A stretch of 64,000 nt of DNA from Wurfbainia villosa (GCA_025175895.1 CM046001.1:25306314-25370313); one strand, 5' to 3'; numbered from the stretch's first letter, positions 10,456-21,580 are shown. Made by a program: numbers and translations. Notes: generated by a model from the letters alone, not told the origin.

Positions 10456-13037
10456 TGTTGGCAATGTGCTAATCCTCGGAGGCTCATTGGCTCCCATGTC
10501 CCCGGATTAAAATTTTCAACAAATGAAAACTAATCCAGAGGGGATGAGTTTCCTAAGCACAACCAATTTGTCATCGTGCTAACGACTCGAGCGATCGCTT
10601 GAACAAACTAGTTGTTCAAGCAACACAACTCTTCTAGTCGGTTAGCCGCGGAAGAGACGACGGACGGATCGCCGGTTTTTATGTTTCTTATCGGGGTCCA
10701 TGATTATACAAATACATGTAAATGTAAACTAGTATAATCAACATATACTAACATAAAGAACATAAGCTAGCATATCAAATAAGAACATGCAAAGAACAAT
10801 AATAAAAGTTATAAAACTTTTATACCTCTTGATCTTCTATCATATGTCCTAACCTCCATGTAGACTTCGTGTGGGCGAAGATCCTCCACAAGTTGAAGCA
10901 TCCAAGATCTTCTTCAATCCAAAGAAAGAAGAACTCTCTTTCCCTTCTTGCTTGAGCCAACCACCAATCCACAAAGGATTGATGCCGTCGGCCCCAAGAA
11001 TAGAGAGAACAAAATGGAAACAAAACTCATCTCTTATCTAGGACAAACCATCAAGCTCCAAGCATGATGTTTGCCGCCGGTCCAAAGAGAAGATGGAATG
11101 GAGTATGGAAGCCAACCGAAAGAGAAACACCAAGGGTATGGGCGCCGGCCAACACTTGGAGAAAGGAAAGGAAAACAATCCTCCTCCTTGTTGCCGCCCA
11201 AACCCTAGACAAAGCTTTCCTAATTTCCGGCCAAGGATGAAGGGAAGGAGAATAGGTTGAGCTCCGGCCAAGGTATAGGGAACATGGATAGTGACCGGCT
11301 AACACTTAGAAGGAAGAAGATGAAGATCTTCATCTCCATGTTGCCACCCAACTTAATCCCAAAACCCTAACTCTAGCCACCCAACCCCAATCCTATCCCA
11401 TCAAGGTTTTGGTTGCCGCCCAAGGGAAGCCATCCTAATTCCATCCAACCTAAGCCATAGAAGGAAAGGTAAAAGTTGGGTGCCGGCCAAATCAAGGAGG
11501 AATAGGGAGGATGGGTTGCCGGCCAACTATTGGAAGAAGGAGAAGCCTTGCCGCCCAACACCATCAACCAAACCCTAACCCTAATCCATATCTCTTTCTT
11601 CCGCCCAAGCCTAAGCCCCTATTTATAGAACTTAGGAGAAAGTTGGTTATTGATGAGGTAGCCAAAAATATAGGAACTAATTCCCAATTTTCTTGCCGCC
11701 CAAGGATAGCAAGGAATTAGTAAAAAAAAATTTCTTCCTATAATCTTGCCGCCCAAGGTGTCATAGGAAAATTTTTTTTTTCACCAATTCTAATCTTAAA
11801 ATTTTTTTTTTAACTAATTCTAATATTTCCGCCCAAGGTGGCATAGAATTAGGAAAAAAAATTTATCAATCTTTTAAACTTGCCGCCCACCTTATCCAAC
11901 CTTTCCTCTCCCTTTTATATAGAGTTAGGTTTAGGCCTTGGTTTAATCTCCACCGTCGGTTCTAGGGTTTTAATCTCAACCGTCGGATTTAGAGATTTAA
12001 TCTCAACCATCGGTTCTAGGGTTTTAATCCCAACCGTCGGATCTAGAGATTTAATCTCAACCGTCGGTTCTAGGGATTTAATCCTAACCGTCGGATCTAG
12101 AGATTTGTTTTCCATCATTTGATCTAGACTTCATGATGTTTATATTAGGCTACGATAGGGACCATGAGGAGGAGTTGGGTCTTGGCCACCCGATGGATCG
12201 GAACCACACAAACTTGATCCATCAATGATGTTCCATTCCACTAGAGGATCATCATCGAACTACCTCACCAACCCCCATAAATTAATATGGGCTCCATATA
12301 TTATTTGTACATCCATCTCCCCGTGTTTAAGATATCGAATGTTCGTCAATTGATTGATTTACTGACCATCAATCAATTAACATCTAACTCCTCGAGTAGT
12401 ACCACTCAACCTTATCGTCATGTTGACTAAGTCAACCTGCAGGGTTTACATGATGAACCTTATGAGCTCCGCAAGGGGACATCATCAACCTAATATATAG
12501 GACACGGTTTCCTCCTATAATCAACGACACACCATGTAAATAATATCATTTCCCAACTTACCGGGCATATTGATTTAATCCATAGAAATCTCACCCTCTG
12601 GTAAATCAAAGAAATAAATATTAAGTACATGTGACTGTTATTATATCGGGATTAAGAGCATGTACAACATAATATTCGAGGTCCGATTCAATTATGTAGT
12701 CAGCAATAAATTGAATCACCTCTATGTCGGTCCTACTCAATACACCTAAGTGTACTAGTGTAACTCTATGTTCAAGACAAAACAATACCAAGCTACACTA
12801 CAACCATGCCAATGGTTTGTCCAAAACCATCTTGGTTGTGAGCCTTTACTTATATTCTACAAGGGACTAATAACATGATCTTCTGTGCCGCACCCAGGCA
12901 CCATGTTATCTACAATGTAAAATATTAGACAATATGCATACATATAAATATAACGTGCAAACAATGATCATGTGATTCTTATTTCAAAATAAAGATGTTC
13001 ATACAAAAGAGCTAGGCTTTCAGTATACATCCCAACA
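10456..13037 (-). repeat. D 5' LTR (2582 bp)
   Basis: Equal in length to the left LTR and near-identical along its length, with scattered substitutions and compensating small indels. It ends CATCCCAACA, followed by the duplication AACTA (13038-13042). It holds the same 27-bp block at 11953-12114 and the same false ORFs. Confidence 0.96.
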
Positions 13038-13042
13038 AACTA

Positions 13043-13204
13043 GATACGCCTTATCTAGCCCGAATACACAAGACTCCGCTTTCCTAGCATACTATTATCT
13101 CGCCGCATCCTGGTACTATGTTATCAAGTATTGACGAGTTATAGTCCTATCTAACCATTCTAAAAAGGAAAATCAAACTAAATAAAAACCTAAGCATGCA
13201 ATTT
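13043..13204 (-). other. C1 spacer between Gag and protease (right part)
   Basis: Non-coding; continues the C1 spacer across the D insertion. It matches 59850-60004 of C3 (TTATCTAGC...CGAATACACAA, then the TACTATGTTATCAAG region), where it lies directly after the Gag stop. Confidence 0.75.
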
Positions 13205-14842
13205 CTAGGTTAAAACACAAACAAGTTTCGTACTAGCTCCCCCTGGACCGTTGAATCGATTCGGTCTCTCCACATAGTGGATTTCGTCCTTGGGAACCCA
13301 GTACTGGTTCGAACCTAAGTTTGAAATTAAGGTGGTCTTAGAGACCCATGCTTGGACACGTTTTTTATGTCGACTTACAATCAACATATATGACTTGTTG
13401 GTCGTATTTGAGCTAAACCCTAGCCCGACCTTGTTGTACATGGCCCTTTGCGATCCAAGTAGGAGGTCAAGTCCTTTGGATCCCAAAGTAAACCTTTCCA
13501 ACGTATTACTAAGATCTTTGTCTTGACTCTTCAAGAGTGAGTTCTCAACTTCGAGTTTTTCAACTTGAGTTGAGTCCTCCTCTTGAACTCGACTAGTCGA
13601 AGAGGTTAGGGAGACCTCGTGTTTGAGGAGTTTAACTTCCTCAACCAGGGTCTCGACCTTGGACTTGGACTTAGCTAACTTTCTAGTTAAAAACTTAATT
13701 GCACTATAAAGTGTACTAATGAGAGACCAACTTACCTTGAGTCTATCTTTTGAACTGGATGCGTATCCGTGGCCTGTCTTGAATAGTGCTTCGCAGTCCG
13801 ACTCGTCTTCGGTTTTCGATTCAGGTTCCGGTTCCGACTCCGTCTCCGATTCCACCGGTTTAGCCATGAGAACATGATCATTATCTTCTTCCTCGGATGC
13901 TTCTTCCCAAGTAGCGTTGAGTGCCTTTTTGTGTTTTGGTGCTTTGCTCTTGAGTTTTGGGCATTCGGACTTGATATGTCCAAACCTGTTGCATTCATAA
14001 CATCTAATATTTGCACTTTTAGGTTTACCTTCGTTGGGTCGAGTGACGGTTCATTTTCAGCCCTTGACTATCCTCCGAACTAGGTTGACTAGTTCGGCCT
14101 CCATTTCCGAGTCGACCTCCGAATCGGACTCATCCTCTTCTTCCTTCGGGGGTGGCTTGCTTGCGGTTTTCTTCCTTGAACCTGTAAAAAGTGCTATACC
14201 CTTCTCGGGTTCCGAGTTAGACTGCTCATGAAGTTCAAAATCAGAAAATAGTTCATCTAACCTAAGTTTCGAAAGATCATTGGAGACCTTGTAGGCATCG
14301 ACCATGGATGCCCACAAGGTAGTCCTCGGAAAGGAGTTTAGGACATACCTTATAAGGTCGCGGTTTTCGACCTTTTGCCCGATCGCGTGTAGATTGTTGA
14401 CTATGTCTTGGACGCGGGCGTGAAGTTGCGTCGCAGACTCGTGTTCCTACATTTTTAGATTATATAGTTTATTAAATAAAAGATCACGCTTACATACCTT
14501 GGCTTCATCGGTCCCTTCGTGTAGCTCCACTAGCTTTGTCCAAAGGTCCTTTGCGCTTATGAAGGGGCCGACGCGATTTAGCTCCTCCTTAGACAAACTG
14601 CATTGGAGAATTTGAGTTGCCTTGGTGTCGGCTTCGACTTGTCGTTTTGTCGCAATGGTCCATTGGTCATAACCCAAGGATTCACCCACTTTGTTAGTCG
14701 GAAGTGTGAAACCCGTTTGGATTATGATCCACATCTCGATTTGGGTTTTGAGAAAGTATTCCATCCAACCTTTCCAGTAACGGAAATCATCTCCATTGTA
14801 AAACGGAGGTCGGACAGTGCTAAAACCCTCGAGATGGGCCAT
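13205..14842 (-). pseudogene. C1 Gag
   Basis: Start ATG at 14842 (MAHLEGFSTVRPPF, then DDFRYWKGWMEYFLKTQ). The first part is a typical copia capsid domain (LWTKLVELHEGT, KRDLLFNKLYNL). A TAG at 14447-14449 interrupts it; the frame continues through RDLIRYVLNSFP and MWASMVDAYKVSNDLSK to two stops near 14051. A CCHC knuckle CYECNRFGHIKSEC lies at about 13970-14010, in a frame that runs on to a long acidic Glu/Ser region, a coiled-coil-like part, and the family tail QYWVPKDEIHYVERP ... GPGGASTK, stop at 13205. It is the RNA-binding shell protein. The shorter pieces are fragments of this one protein. Confidence 0.9.
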
Positions 14843-15314
14843 TTGGAAGGGAAACCTTTCACAAAAAATACCAAAAAAACACGAAAAAGGTTCCAAGTCT
14901 TCGCCTTGGATTAGTAATGTAGGTAATGAAAAGAAACAAAAGGAATAAATGAGAAATAACCAACTAAAATAAAAGATGAGCACTTATAACCTTCGATGTC
15001 CCAAAAATGGTACTAAATGATGGTTTTTGGGGATAAAGACAGCTTTGTTATGAGGGTTTACTCTGGTAATAAGTGTAGATCTCTCCAAGAGCTTTGTTTT
15101 AGTAGGTAGCCCGTTTCGTGGGTCAACTTGTACGAAAAGTTATGCCCCTTTTACCGTCGGCTACTCCAAAAGCGAATACTTGCAAAACAAAACCAAACGA
15201 AGAGTACCAAGACTTTGTCTTGGATTAGTAGTGCGGGAGAAAAATTTAAAAGAATGAAAAACAAATCTATAAAAAATGCTAGATTGGTGGTTTCACCAAA
15301 TCTAAGCGCCCCCA
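14843..15314 (-). other. C1 5' leader, no gene seen
   Basis: About 470 bp between primer site and Gag start with no family motif. Two short lysine-rich plus-strand ORFs here have no support. Confidence 0.7.
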
Positions 15315-15326
15315 GCTCTGATACCA
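15315..15326 (-). other. C1 primer-binding site (tRNA-iMet type)
   Basis: Minus strand TGGTATCAGAGC, two bases inside the LTR end (TGTTAG on the plus strand at 15329). Confidence 0.93.
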
Positions 15327-15328
15327 AT

Positions 15329-16451
15329 TGTTAGATCGAAGTGGATCGCTAGAAAGGGAGTGAATAGTGATAAAACCATTTTTTTGTTCGTTCGTTAAAA
15401 CCCGAGTAGATAATTAATTGCAACGGAAAGATAAGCAATAAATAGAGGAGACAAATATTTTTACTTGGTTCGTAGCCTTCGGCTACTACTCCATGGCCCT
15501 AGTGGTCCTTGACCATGCACGGAGGGCAAAACACTAAAGAACTCCTCCTTGTTAGAGGTAGGAGTTAACCGTTACAAATAAAAGCAAAAAGCTTGAGGCA
15601 GAGGGACACTCCCCCTCTCCTCGTTACGATAAAAGCTCCGAGATTTGAAAGTAATGAATTGAAATAAACAACTTAAATTGGCGTAATAAAAAGAAAATAA
15701 TTAAACCTAGACGTCGGAGAAGAAGCACTTCGTTGTCGGAAAGTTGTAGCTTGGCGGAGGCTTTTGAAAGCTTAGAATTGATGAAGAAACCCTAGGATTG
15801 ACCTTCCTTTTATAGCCTTTGAGGCCCTTTTTGAGAGGAACTTCACCCAATAGAGTTTTGGCACATGGCTCCTTGAAAAATGGTGATAAGGCTTGACTCC
15901 TCGAGGCTGATCCTTGACTATTAGTCAACTGATGGCCATCACCAGTCGACTGATGGAAGCATCAGTCGACTGATGGCAGCATCAGTCGAATGTTGACCTT
16001 AGGCAGTTGACTGTTGGACTGCAGTCGAGTCCTCCAAGCTGGCAGTCGACTGATGCTAGCTGCAAGGCAAAGTTAGCTTAACAAAAACATTAATTCGACG
16101 ACCTCCGACCGTCCGATCTCGACCTAGACCACCTATAGAATGTCTTTGGTCAGATCTATACCTAAGATCATCCCTCTAAAGAGGATACGACCTCACTTAC
16201 TCTCGCACACACACGACCTTACCTCGATACTTACTGTGTGGCCTTCCACTCCATTCCTTCGGCTCCCTCCGAAGTCACTCGAGTGTCGCCCGACCACCAC
16301 AGCTTCCTCCGGGTGTCACTAGCCTTCAGCTCCAGCTATAGCAATTTTCTGCACACTCGATTCAGCTTGTGAGATAATGACATGAGATTAACTTTGTATC
16401 GTTTGCTATAATCAAAACTCAGGTTTGACTTAGGTGCCTACTACACCAACA
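15329..16451 (-). repeat. C1 5' LTR (1123 bp)
   Basis: Bounded by TGTTAGATCG on the left and ACACCAACA on the right. The 3' end shares the TCACTCCCTTTCTAG-type end with the LTRs of C2, C3 and C4. A block of CAGTCGACTG palindromes lies at 15925-16060. The stretch at 16080-16320 is related to the corresponding C2 and C3 LTR parts (GGTGTCGCCCGACCACCAC-like). Confidence 0.93.
15925..16060. repeat. Palindromic CAGTCGACTG repeats in the C1 LTR
   Basis: CAGTCGACTG with flanking CAT/ATG recurs at about 15942, 15962 and 16043, plus degenerate forms (AGTCAACTGATGG, CAGTCGAATG). The copy at 15960-15975 is a perfect 16-bp palindrome, CATCAGTCGACTGATG. Related clusters occupy the same LTR position in C2 (45409-45480) and C3 (58370-58415 and 62440-62510). 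Confidence 0.85.
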
Positions 16452-16456
16452 ATATC

Positions 16457-17092
16457 AAGGGCTAAAATTTGTTATATTACAAACGTTTTAAACTCTTCAA
16501 GGTATTTTTAAAATCATATTTATGTTTATAACATTTAAGTATTTTGAAATTTTAGATTATGTTTGTAAAAGCTTCAAAAATTTACTCTAACAAAACTAGC
16601 TATTATACACTTTCTTACAAAAATAAAGCTAGTTTAATATTGTTGGTGCAGAGGAATAGAAAATACTTAAATTTATTCAACACCTTTTACGATCCTTAAG
16701 ACTTAATGAGTCAAGAGTTGACTTCAAAGGGACACATGCTTGGACTTAATTTCTCTCACTTTTAAATGATCTAACAAACGCATATAAAATTTTATCTATA
16801 TAACAGTTCTTCTCTCATTAATCTTTTAAATACACCCCCGATTTTTCAATATATGGAAAAAAGGGAGAAGAGGCAAAGTTAAAGGGGAGTAAATTTTTTT
16901 TAATTTAAACTTTCTTTAAGTTTATTTTTCAAAACTCACCTAGGGGGAGGTAGCCTTCAGGGGAAGGATTTGAAAAAGAACCTAGCTTACTACATGTTTA
17001 CTACTTGCTTACTACATGTTTACTCATGCTTATTTATGCTTAATTTTTCCTTAACTTTGTATCGGTTTGTCATAGATCAAAAAGGGGAAGAT
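16457..17092 (+). mobile_element. C2: 3' internal end of a plus-strand SIRE-like copia element
   Basis: The segment ends in the purine tract AAAAAGGGGAAGAT directly before an LTR start at 17093. It has no ORF. It matches, in reverse, the 3' internal region of C3 (58844-59250), including the CACCTAGG/GGAGGTAG pieces and a TGTTGGTGCAGAGG motif (16641-16654). The rest of the C2 interior must lie beyond C1 or outside the window. Confidence 0.8.
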
Positions 17093-17219
17093 TGTTGGTG
17101 CAGGGGCACCAGATAATCGAACCAAGTTTTGATTATGGCAAAGGTTCAAAGTTAAGCTATTATTGTTATCTCATGTGTTGGGTTGCATATGCAGGAAATT
17201 ATTTAAGATATGCCAAGGT

Positions 17220-17224
17220 CAGCG
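17220..17224. repeat. Target-site duplication CAGCG, left of T
   Basis: Pairs with CAGTG at 33613-33617; one C-to-T difference at a CpG. Confidence 0.85.
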
Positions 17225-19015
17225 TGTTAGTGAAAGCCCTAGAGCCAATCATGTGATGATTGTTGTATGGACTTTATTGTATCATATTCCTATTTATAAA
17301 GGCATGGTTATTATATTTACTTGTATTGGTGAAAAATAACTAAATATAATAATGTCCTTGAGTAGTAGGTTCTTATCTATATCAATCGATTGGTTGAATC
17401 GATAATGAGATGATATAGAGAACACTACTCTTAATCATTTCTAGTCATGTATTAACATTCAGGGACAATGTTAATGCAAAGAGACTAGCATGTAGGTCAA
17501 CTCGATGACTTAATCTCACAAGTCATGGATATGTGATATCAAGTTGACACATGGGTATGCATTGGAGAATGTATACTGAATGACCCGTCATGAAAAAGTA
17601 TCATGGATCATTATATGAGTGTCATATACTTTCTCATGTCACTATTAGTATGACTATTAGTCCTTGGACCTAAAGTCACCACGGTTCCCTACATAAGGAG
17701 TTGCATACTTTGGCTTCGTCAAACATCACCCGTAAATGGGTGGACAATAAAGGCGATTACTGGGTATGTAACAAATTATGCAGAGGGATGTGAGTGATGT
17801 AGATGGGATGTATCCCTTCTATATGATGGGGGTGACATCGATATTCTTGATAGAGTTAGACCACGAAGTGCATGGCCATGCCCAATTGAGTCAATATGAG
17901 ATATTGAGCTCATTTGATTAGAGTGAGTCTATTTGGAGTTCAAGATATAGATTGTACCGAGGATGACACGGTTTATGCCTCAATTGATCAATCTAGATGT
18001 CAAGGACAGAGGGACATTGTCACATATTGTGAGAGTCACAATTAGTAGTCACAAAGGTGATGTTGGAACTCAACATTCTTGTAACTTGGGTAGCAATGAT
18101 GTGTTGCTAGATATCGCTCATTGCTTATGTTCCTAAATCGGTTCAGGGACATTGCCAACATTACAAGAACCTATAGGGTCACACAATAAGGTCAATTAGA
18201 TGGCGATTAGGTTCATATGATGAACCATGAGGATTAGGTTCATGGGATGAACCAAATTGGATTAAGAGTAATCCAAATTAGACTAATTGAGTTAGACTCA
18301 AGTTGATTCAAGTGTTGAATGAGTCTAATTTAGATTTGATTCATCAAATCAATTTAAATTAATGAATAGAGATTCATTAAATTAAATTGACTTGAATCAA
18401 ATGGTTGGATTTGATCATCCATGGGAGATAAGAGGTCAAGTTTGACTTGACTTGACCAAATACCATGTCATGATGATGACTTGGCATGGTCGGAAAATGA
18501 TGATGCTCCACATCATCATTGACATAGCATATGGTGCCACCTCATGAGGGAGACCAAGAGCCATTGGCTCTTGGAGGAGTTACTTGCATGCATGTAACCC
18601 CCCCTAAGAAAAGTGGCTGGCCACTATTACCATTAGATGGGAATTCATTTTGTGAGTTACACAACTTCATCTTCTTCCTTGGATCACCCTCTCAAGCCTC
18701 CCAACCTCCTTGGCCGAAATTCCTAAAGGGTGCTAGCACACTCTAAGTATTTTTCTCCACCTATTGCTTGTGTGGATACCAATAGAGGAGTGTGCACTTG
18801 ACACTCTCGAATTCCTGCGAACCTTTGGACGAGCGAGATTTGCAAAGGGAGTCACATCGAGGATAACTTCTTATCATGTAGATCTAGAGTATATCTAAAG
18901 GTATTAAACACATACATGTTAGTTTTATATTTTATACTTTGCACGGATCCGTGGCCGGGGCTTCCGAGGTTTCCGCAACGCAAAAAGCAGTTTTTGCGGC
19001 TCGGAAAACCCAACA
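17225..19015 (+). repeat. T LTR-A (1791 bp)
   Basis: TGTTAGTGAAAGCCC ... GGAAAACCCAACA. It is related to LTR-B, LTR-C and, more distantly and in reverse, to solo LTR H. It contains a run of direct TTGATTCAAGT/GTCTAATTTAG-type repeats near 18240-18400. Confidence 0.95.
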
Positions 19016-19016
19016 G

Positions 19017-19032
19017 TGGTATCAGAGCCACG
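19017..19032 (+). other. T primer-binding site 1
   Basis: TGGTATCAGAGCCACG one base after LTR-A; tRNA-iMet type. Confidence 0.95.
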
Positions 19033-20301
19033 TGCGAAGCATGTATGTGCTTCATTTTTATGGTTTTTATATTAGATATAAAAATTACAGAATTTTATGT
19101 TTCTGTAAATTTCCTATTTTTATAGAATTTTTGGGTATTTTTCTCGAAGAGTCGAAGCAACGAGTGTTGGGACACTTGTCGGCTTCAACCACCGAGAAAA
19201 ACTCTCCGAAACGGCGAGTTCTCGCTTTAGGTTTTTGGGACAGCGACTTAAATCGTTGTAAGATCGTAGTAGGGACACTTGCAAAGTTTATTTTGCGAGT
19301 AGGGGCACTGCCCCTATCCCCGAAAAGGGCCTTGTCCCGCGATCACGCTCGGAAACCGCTTAGCGGGACCGTTACGGAGAGGTGACTCATAAAATTGAAA
19401 AAAAAGGAAATATTATAGAAATTATCTGTAAAAATACATAATTTAGAATTATGTAAAATTCTGTGATTGTCAAGGCCCAATGACCCTAATTTCATTGGAT
19501 TATGATGTGTTGTAATTCATAATACGGCCTGCGTGCCATTTTTTGTGGTTGTGCGTATTGTATAGTGTATGCGACCTGCGCGTCGTACCTCTTATTTTGA
19601 AATTCTAGTTGTAAATAGTTTTAGACTCGAATGTAACTCAAGTTTCATATTTGTAATGTACAAAATGGAGCGGTGGAAAGTCCACTTGTAGACGAAGTTA
19701 CGAGAAGGGTGCCGACAACACATTGCGGTCAAAGGAAGCGCTATGAGAAGCCGCTAGCTTTTGGTTGATCGTCCGATCTTCTCATTGGCTTGAGAAGATC
19801 GTAGTAGGGCCATGACTATATCACAGTTAATTATATATATATATATATATATATATTTGATTTTTCTTGTATGTATGTGATGCATGCTAGTACAATAATG
19901 CTTGTATGTATATGATGCATGCTAGGATAATTTTCTTGTATGTATATGATGCATGCTAGAATAATGTATGTGTGTATGTGATGCATGCTAATATAGGATA
20001 ATAAAGGCCTTAATGCGTATATGATACACAATACGATTAGATTAGATCTTAATCGAATCAACTCGTAAATGTCTACCAGGTCCTTGATACCCATCACTAC
20101 CTCGATAATTTGTAGTTGTTGAATCTGCCAAAGTAAAGCAATGCATATTATCTTGGTAGGGTGCGGAGGGACAATCTTGGTCCCGCCTATCACAGCTTGG
20201 GTTAGAGTAAGCTCAATTAGATTGAGTAAAACTAGTTAACTCAATTGGATCGAGTAGAACTATAGGCATATTCCAATCGTTGGAAAGATATGATAAGATC
20301 G

Positions 20302-20359
20302 CATTTACACTAAATCTTGGGCGATTTAGCCAAAGCTAACTCAAGGTCTTTTGTAAATG
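20302..20359 (+). ncRNA. Predicted stem-loop 1 in T leader 1
   Basis: CATTTACA (20302-20309) pairs with TGTAAATG (20352-20359). The loop carries TCTTGGGCGATTTAGCC and GCTAACTCAAGG, in which TTGG.C/GCCAA can form an inner hairpin. The apical sequence is repeated 120 bp downstream in a stem of different sequence. It is a cis-acting RNA element, if real; its role is unknown. Confidence 0.55.
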
Positions 20360-20421
20360 TGGGTCTTGATCCTATAAACAAGAGTTGCATAGAGATGTAA
20401 TCTGTAATGTGTTAGCCACCG

Positions 20422-20475
20422 ATCATACTAAGTCTTGGGCGATTTAGCCAAAGCTAACTCAAGGCTTAGTATGAT
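20422..20475 (+). ncRNA. Predicted stem-loop 2 in T leader 1
   Basis: ATCATACTAAG (20422-20432) is the exact complement of CTTAGTATGAT (20465-20475), an 11-bp stem around the same TCTTGGGCGATTTAGCC...CTCAAGG loop as stem-loop 1. In leader 2 the left arm has changed to ATCGTACTAAG, which still pairs by a G-U wobble. Confidence 0.6.
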
Positions 20476-20659
20476 GTGGATCTTGTCTCGCAAGAATTAT
20501 AGCTAGTTTGTATGAATCTAGTTATGTGGTTTGACCATATCCATAACTCGATTCTACAAAATTCCTATAATTCAGTGGGAGCATCATTTGATTAAAGGCC
20601 TAATTAAATGATAAAAGGAATATGATATTAATTCTCAGCATTGTATGTTGTAGATTACT

Positions 20660-21580
20660 ATGTCGACAAACACGAACACTCTCTCTCTGCATTCTGTCCT
20701 TGAGAAGGACAAGCTCAATGGAGCAAATTTCCTGGACTGGTACAGGAACCTGAGAATTGTTCTCACCCAAGAAAGAAAGTTGTACGTCTTGGAGCAGCCC
20801 ATTCCGGAGGCACCTCCTGCCACTGCCTTGCGAGCTGACAAAGATGCTTACAAGAAGCATCTAGATGATGCATTAGATGTGTCATGTCTAATGCTCGCGA
20901 CCATGAACTCTGAGCTTCAGAAGCAACACGAGTTCATGAATGCTTATGATATGGTTGGACATCTTCATCAACTATATCAAGGACAAGCAAGGCATGAGAT
21001 ATATGAAGTCTCTAAGGCATTGTTTGGGTCCAAAATGCATGATGGGACTCCCGTAGATCCATATGTACTCAAGATGATTGGGTACGTAGAAAATCAACAA
21101 AGGCTGGGATTCCCACTTGACCAAGAGCTGACCACTGACCTGATCTTGCAATCTTTGCCACCAGCCTATAATCAATTTGTCATAAATTATAACATGAATG
21201 AAATTGATAAGCCACTGCCTGAGATGCTCAGCATGTTGAGAACTGTTGAGCTTAACCTTAAGAAGGGAAAATCTGATACCATTTTGATGGTGCACAAAAA
21301 GAAAGGCAAGGGCAAGCCTAAAGGTAAGGGAAAGTCCCAAGCCAAGGGCAAAGGCAAAGAACTTAAACCCAAAGGAGGGGTAGCCAAGGAAAGGGCTTGC
21401 TTCCACGGCAAGGAAGTTGGACACTGGAAGCGTAACTGCAAAGCTTACCTGGAAGATCTTAAGAAGAAAAGAAGTGAGACTTCTACTTCAGGTATAAATG
21501 TTATAGAAGTCAATCTATATATTTCTTCATCATGGTTATTAGATACAGGATATGCATCTCACATTTGTACCAATGTGTAG
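20660..21580 (+). pseudogene. T interior 1: Gag plus start of protease
   Basis: 306 codons open from ATG 20660 (MSTNTNTLSLHSVLEKDKL). The copia Gag domain (NGANFLDWYRNLRIVL, LILQSLPPAYNQFV, LPEMLSMLRT) is followed by a Lys/Gly-rich basic stretch, a knuckle CFHGKEVGHWKRNC with its second Cys changed to Gly, and the protease start WLLDTGYASHIC, where the usual DTGCAS Cys is Tyr. It ends at a TAG (21578-21580) where interior 2 has CAG. Gag and Pol are one frame in this family. It is nearly complete as a Gag but has a defective RNA-binding finger. Confidence 0.92.

Larger units (their letters stand above)
3874..13037 (-). mobile_element. D: full-length Ty1/copia retrotransposon inserted in C1
   Basis: Complete in structure: two LTRs of 2582 bp each (3874-6455 and 10456-13037) beginning TGTTGG and ending CCAACA, a 5-bp duplication AACTA, a primer site next to the right LTR and a purine tract next to the left LTR, so it reads right to left. 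The 4000-bp interior holds remnants of Gag, protease, integrase, RT and RNase H in copia order, but all are frame-shifted, stopped or deleted. The LTRs differ by only a few per cent by eye, much less decay than the coding part shows. Confidence 0.96.
1..16451 (-). mobile_element. C1: SIRE-like Ty1/copia retrotransposon, truncated by the window edge, host to two insertions
   Basis: Read on the minus strand, the parts follow the copia order from right to left: 5' LTR (15329-16451), tRNA-iMet-type primer site, Gag (13205-14842), spacer, protease, integrase, RT (1-468). RNase H and the 3' LTR lie beyond the left edge. It is interrupted by D (3874-13037) and by a CACTA fragment (469-1842). The Gag layout (Gag domain, CCHC knuckle, acidic region, conserved tail ending near GPGGASTK) and a protease of the form LDSGCSRHMTGD resemble the SIRE/Maximus lineage; the lineage call is tentative. 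The element is dead: there are in-frame stops in Gag, between pre-integrase and integrase, and before the RT. Right flank ATATC (16452-16456) is the expected duplication site, but the partner is outside the window. Confidence 0.9.
19033..20659 (+). other. T leader 1: 1.6-kb structured 5' untranslated region
   Basis: No ORF of the plus strand is supported. It contains an (AT)n run (19830-19856), four units of about 33 bp with CTTGTATGTATRTGATGCATGCTA (19865-19995), two short hairpins CTCAAT/ATTGAG (20212-20226; variant 20240-20254), and two larger stem-loops with a shared apical sequence (20302-20359 and 20422-20475), then a 9-bp stem GAATTATAG/CTATAATTC (20494-20573). Gag starts about 85 bp later. 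Leader 2 repeats the same order. Confidence 0.8.

Noticed and set aside
15925..16060. Short repeats with spacers, CRISPR-like at first sight
   Set aside because: Plant LTR sequence, irregular spacing, palindromic words, no cas genes.
19831..20193. Minus-strand ORF of 120 codons in T leader 1 (also 27166-27501)
   Set aside because: Made of the GATGCATGCTA and (AT)n repeats; no conserved protein features.
20972..21441. Antisense ORFs opposite T Gag (also 28518-28730)
   Set aside because: Shadows of the Lys/Gly-rich Gag frame.
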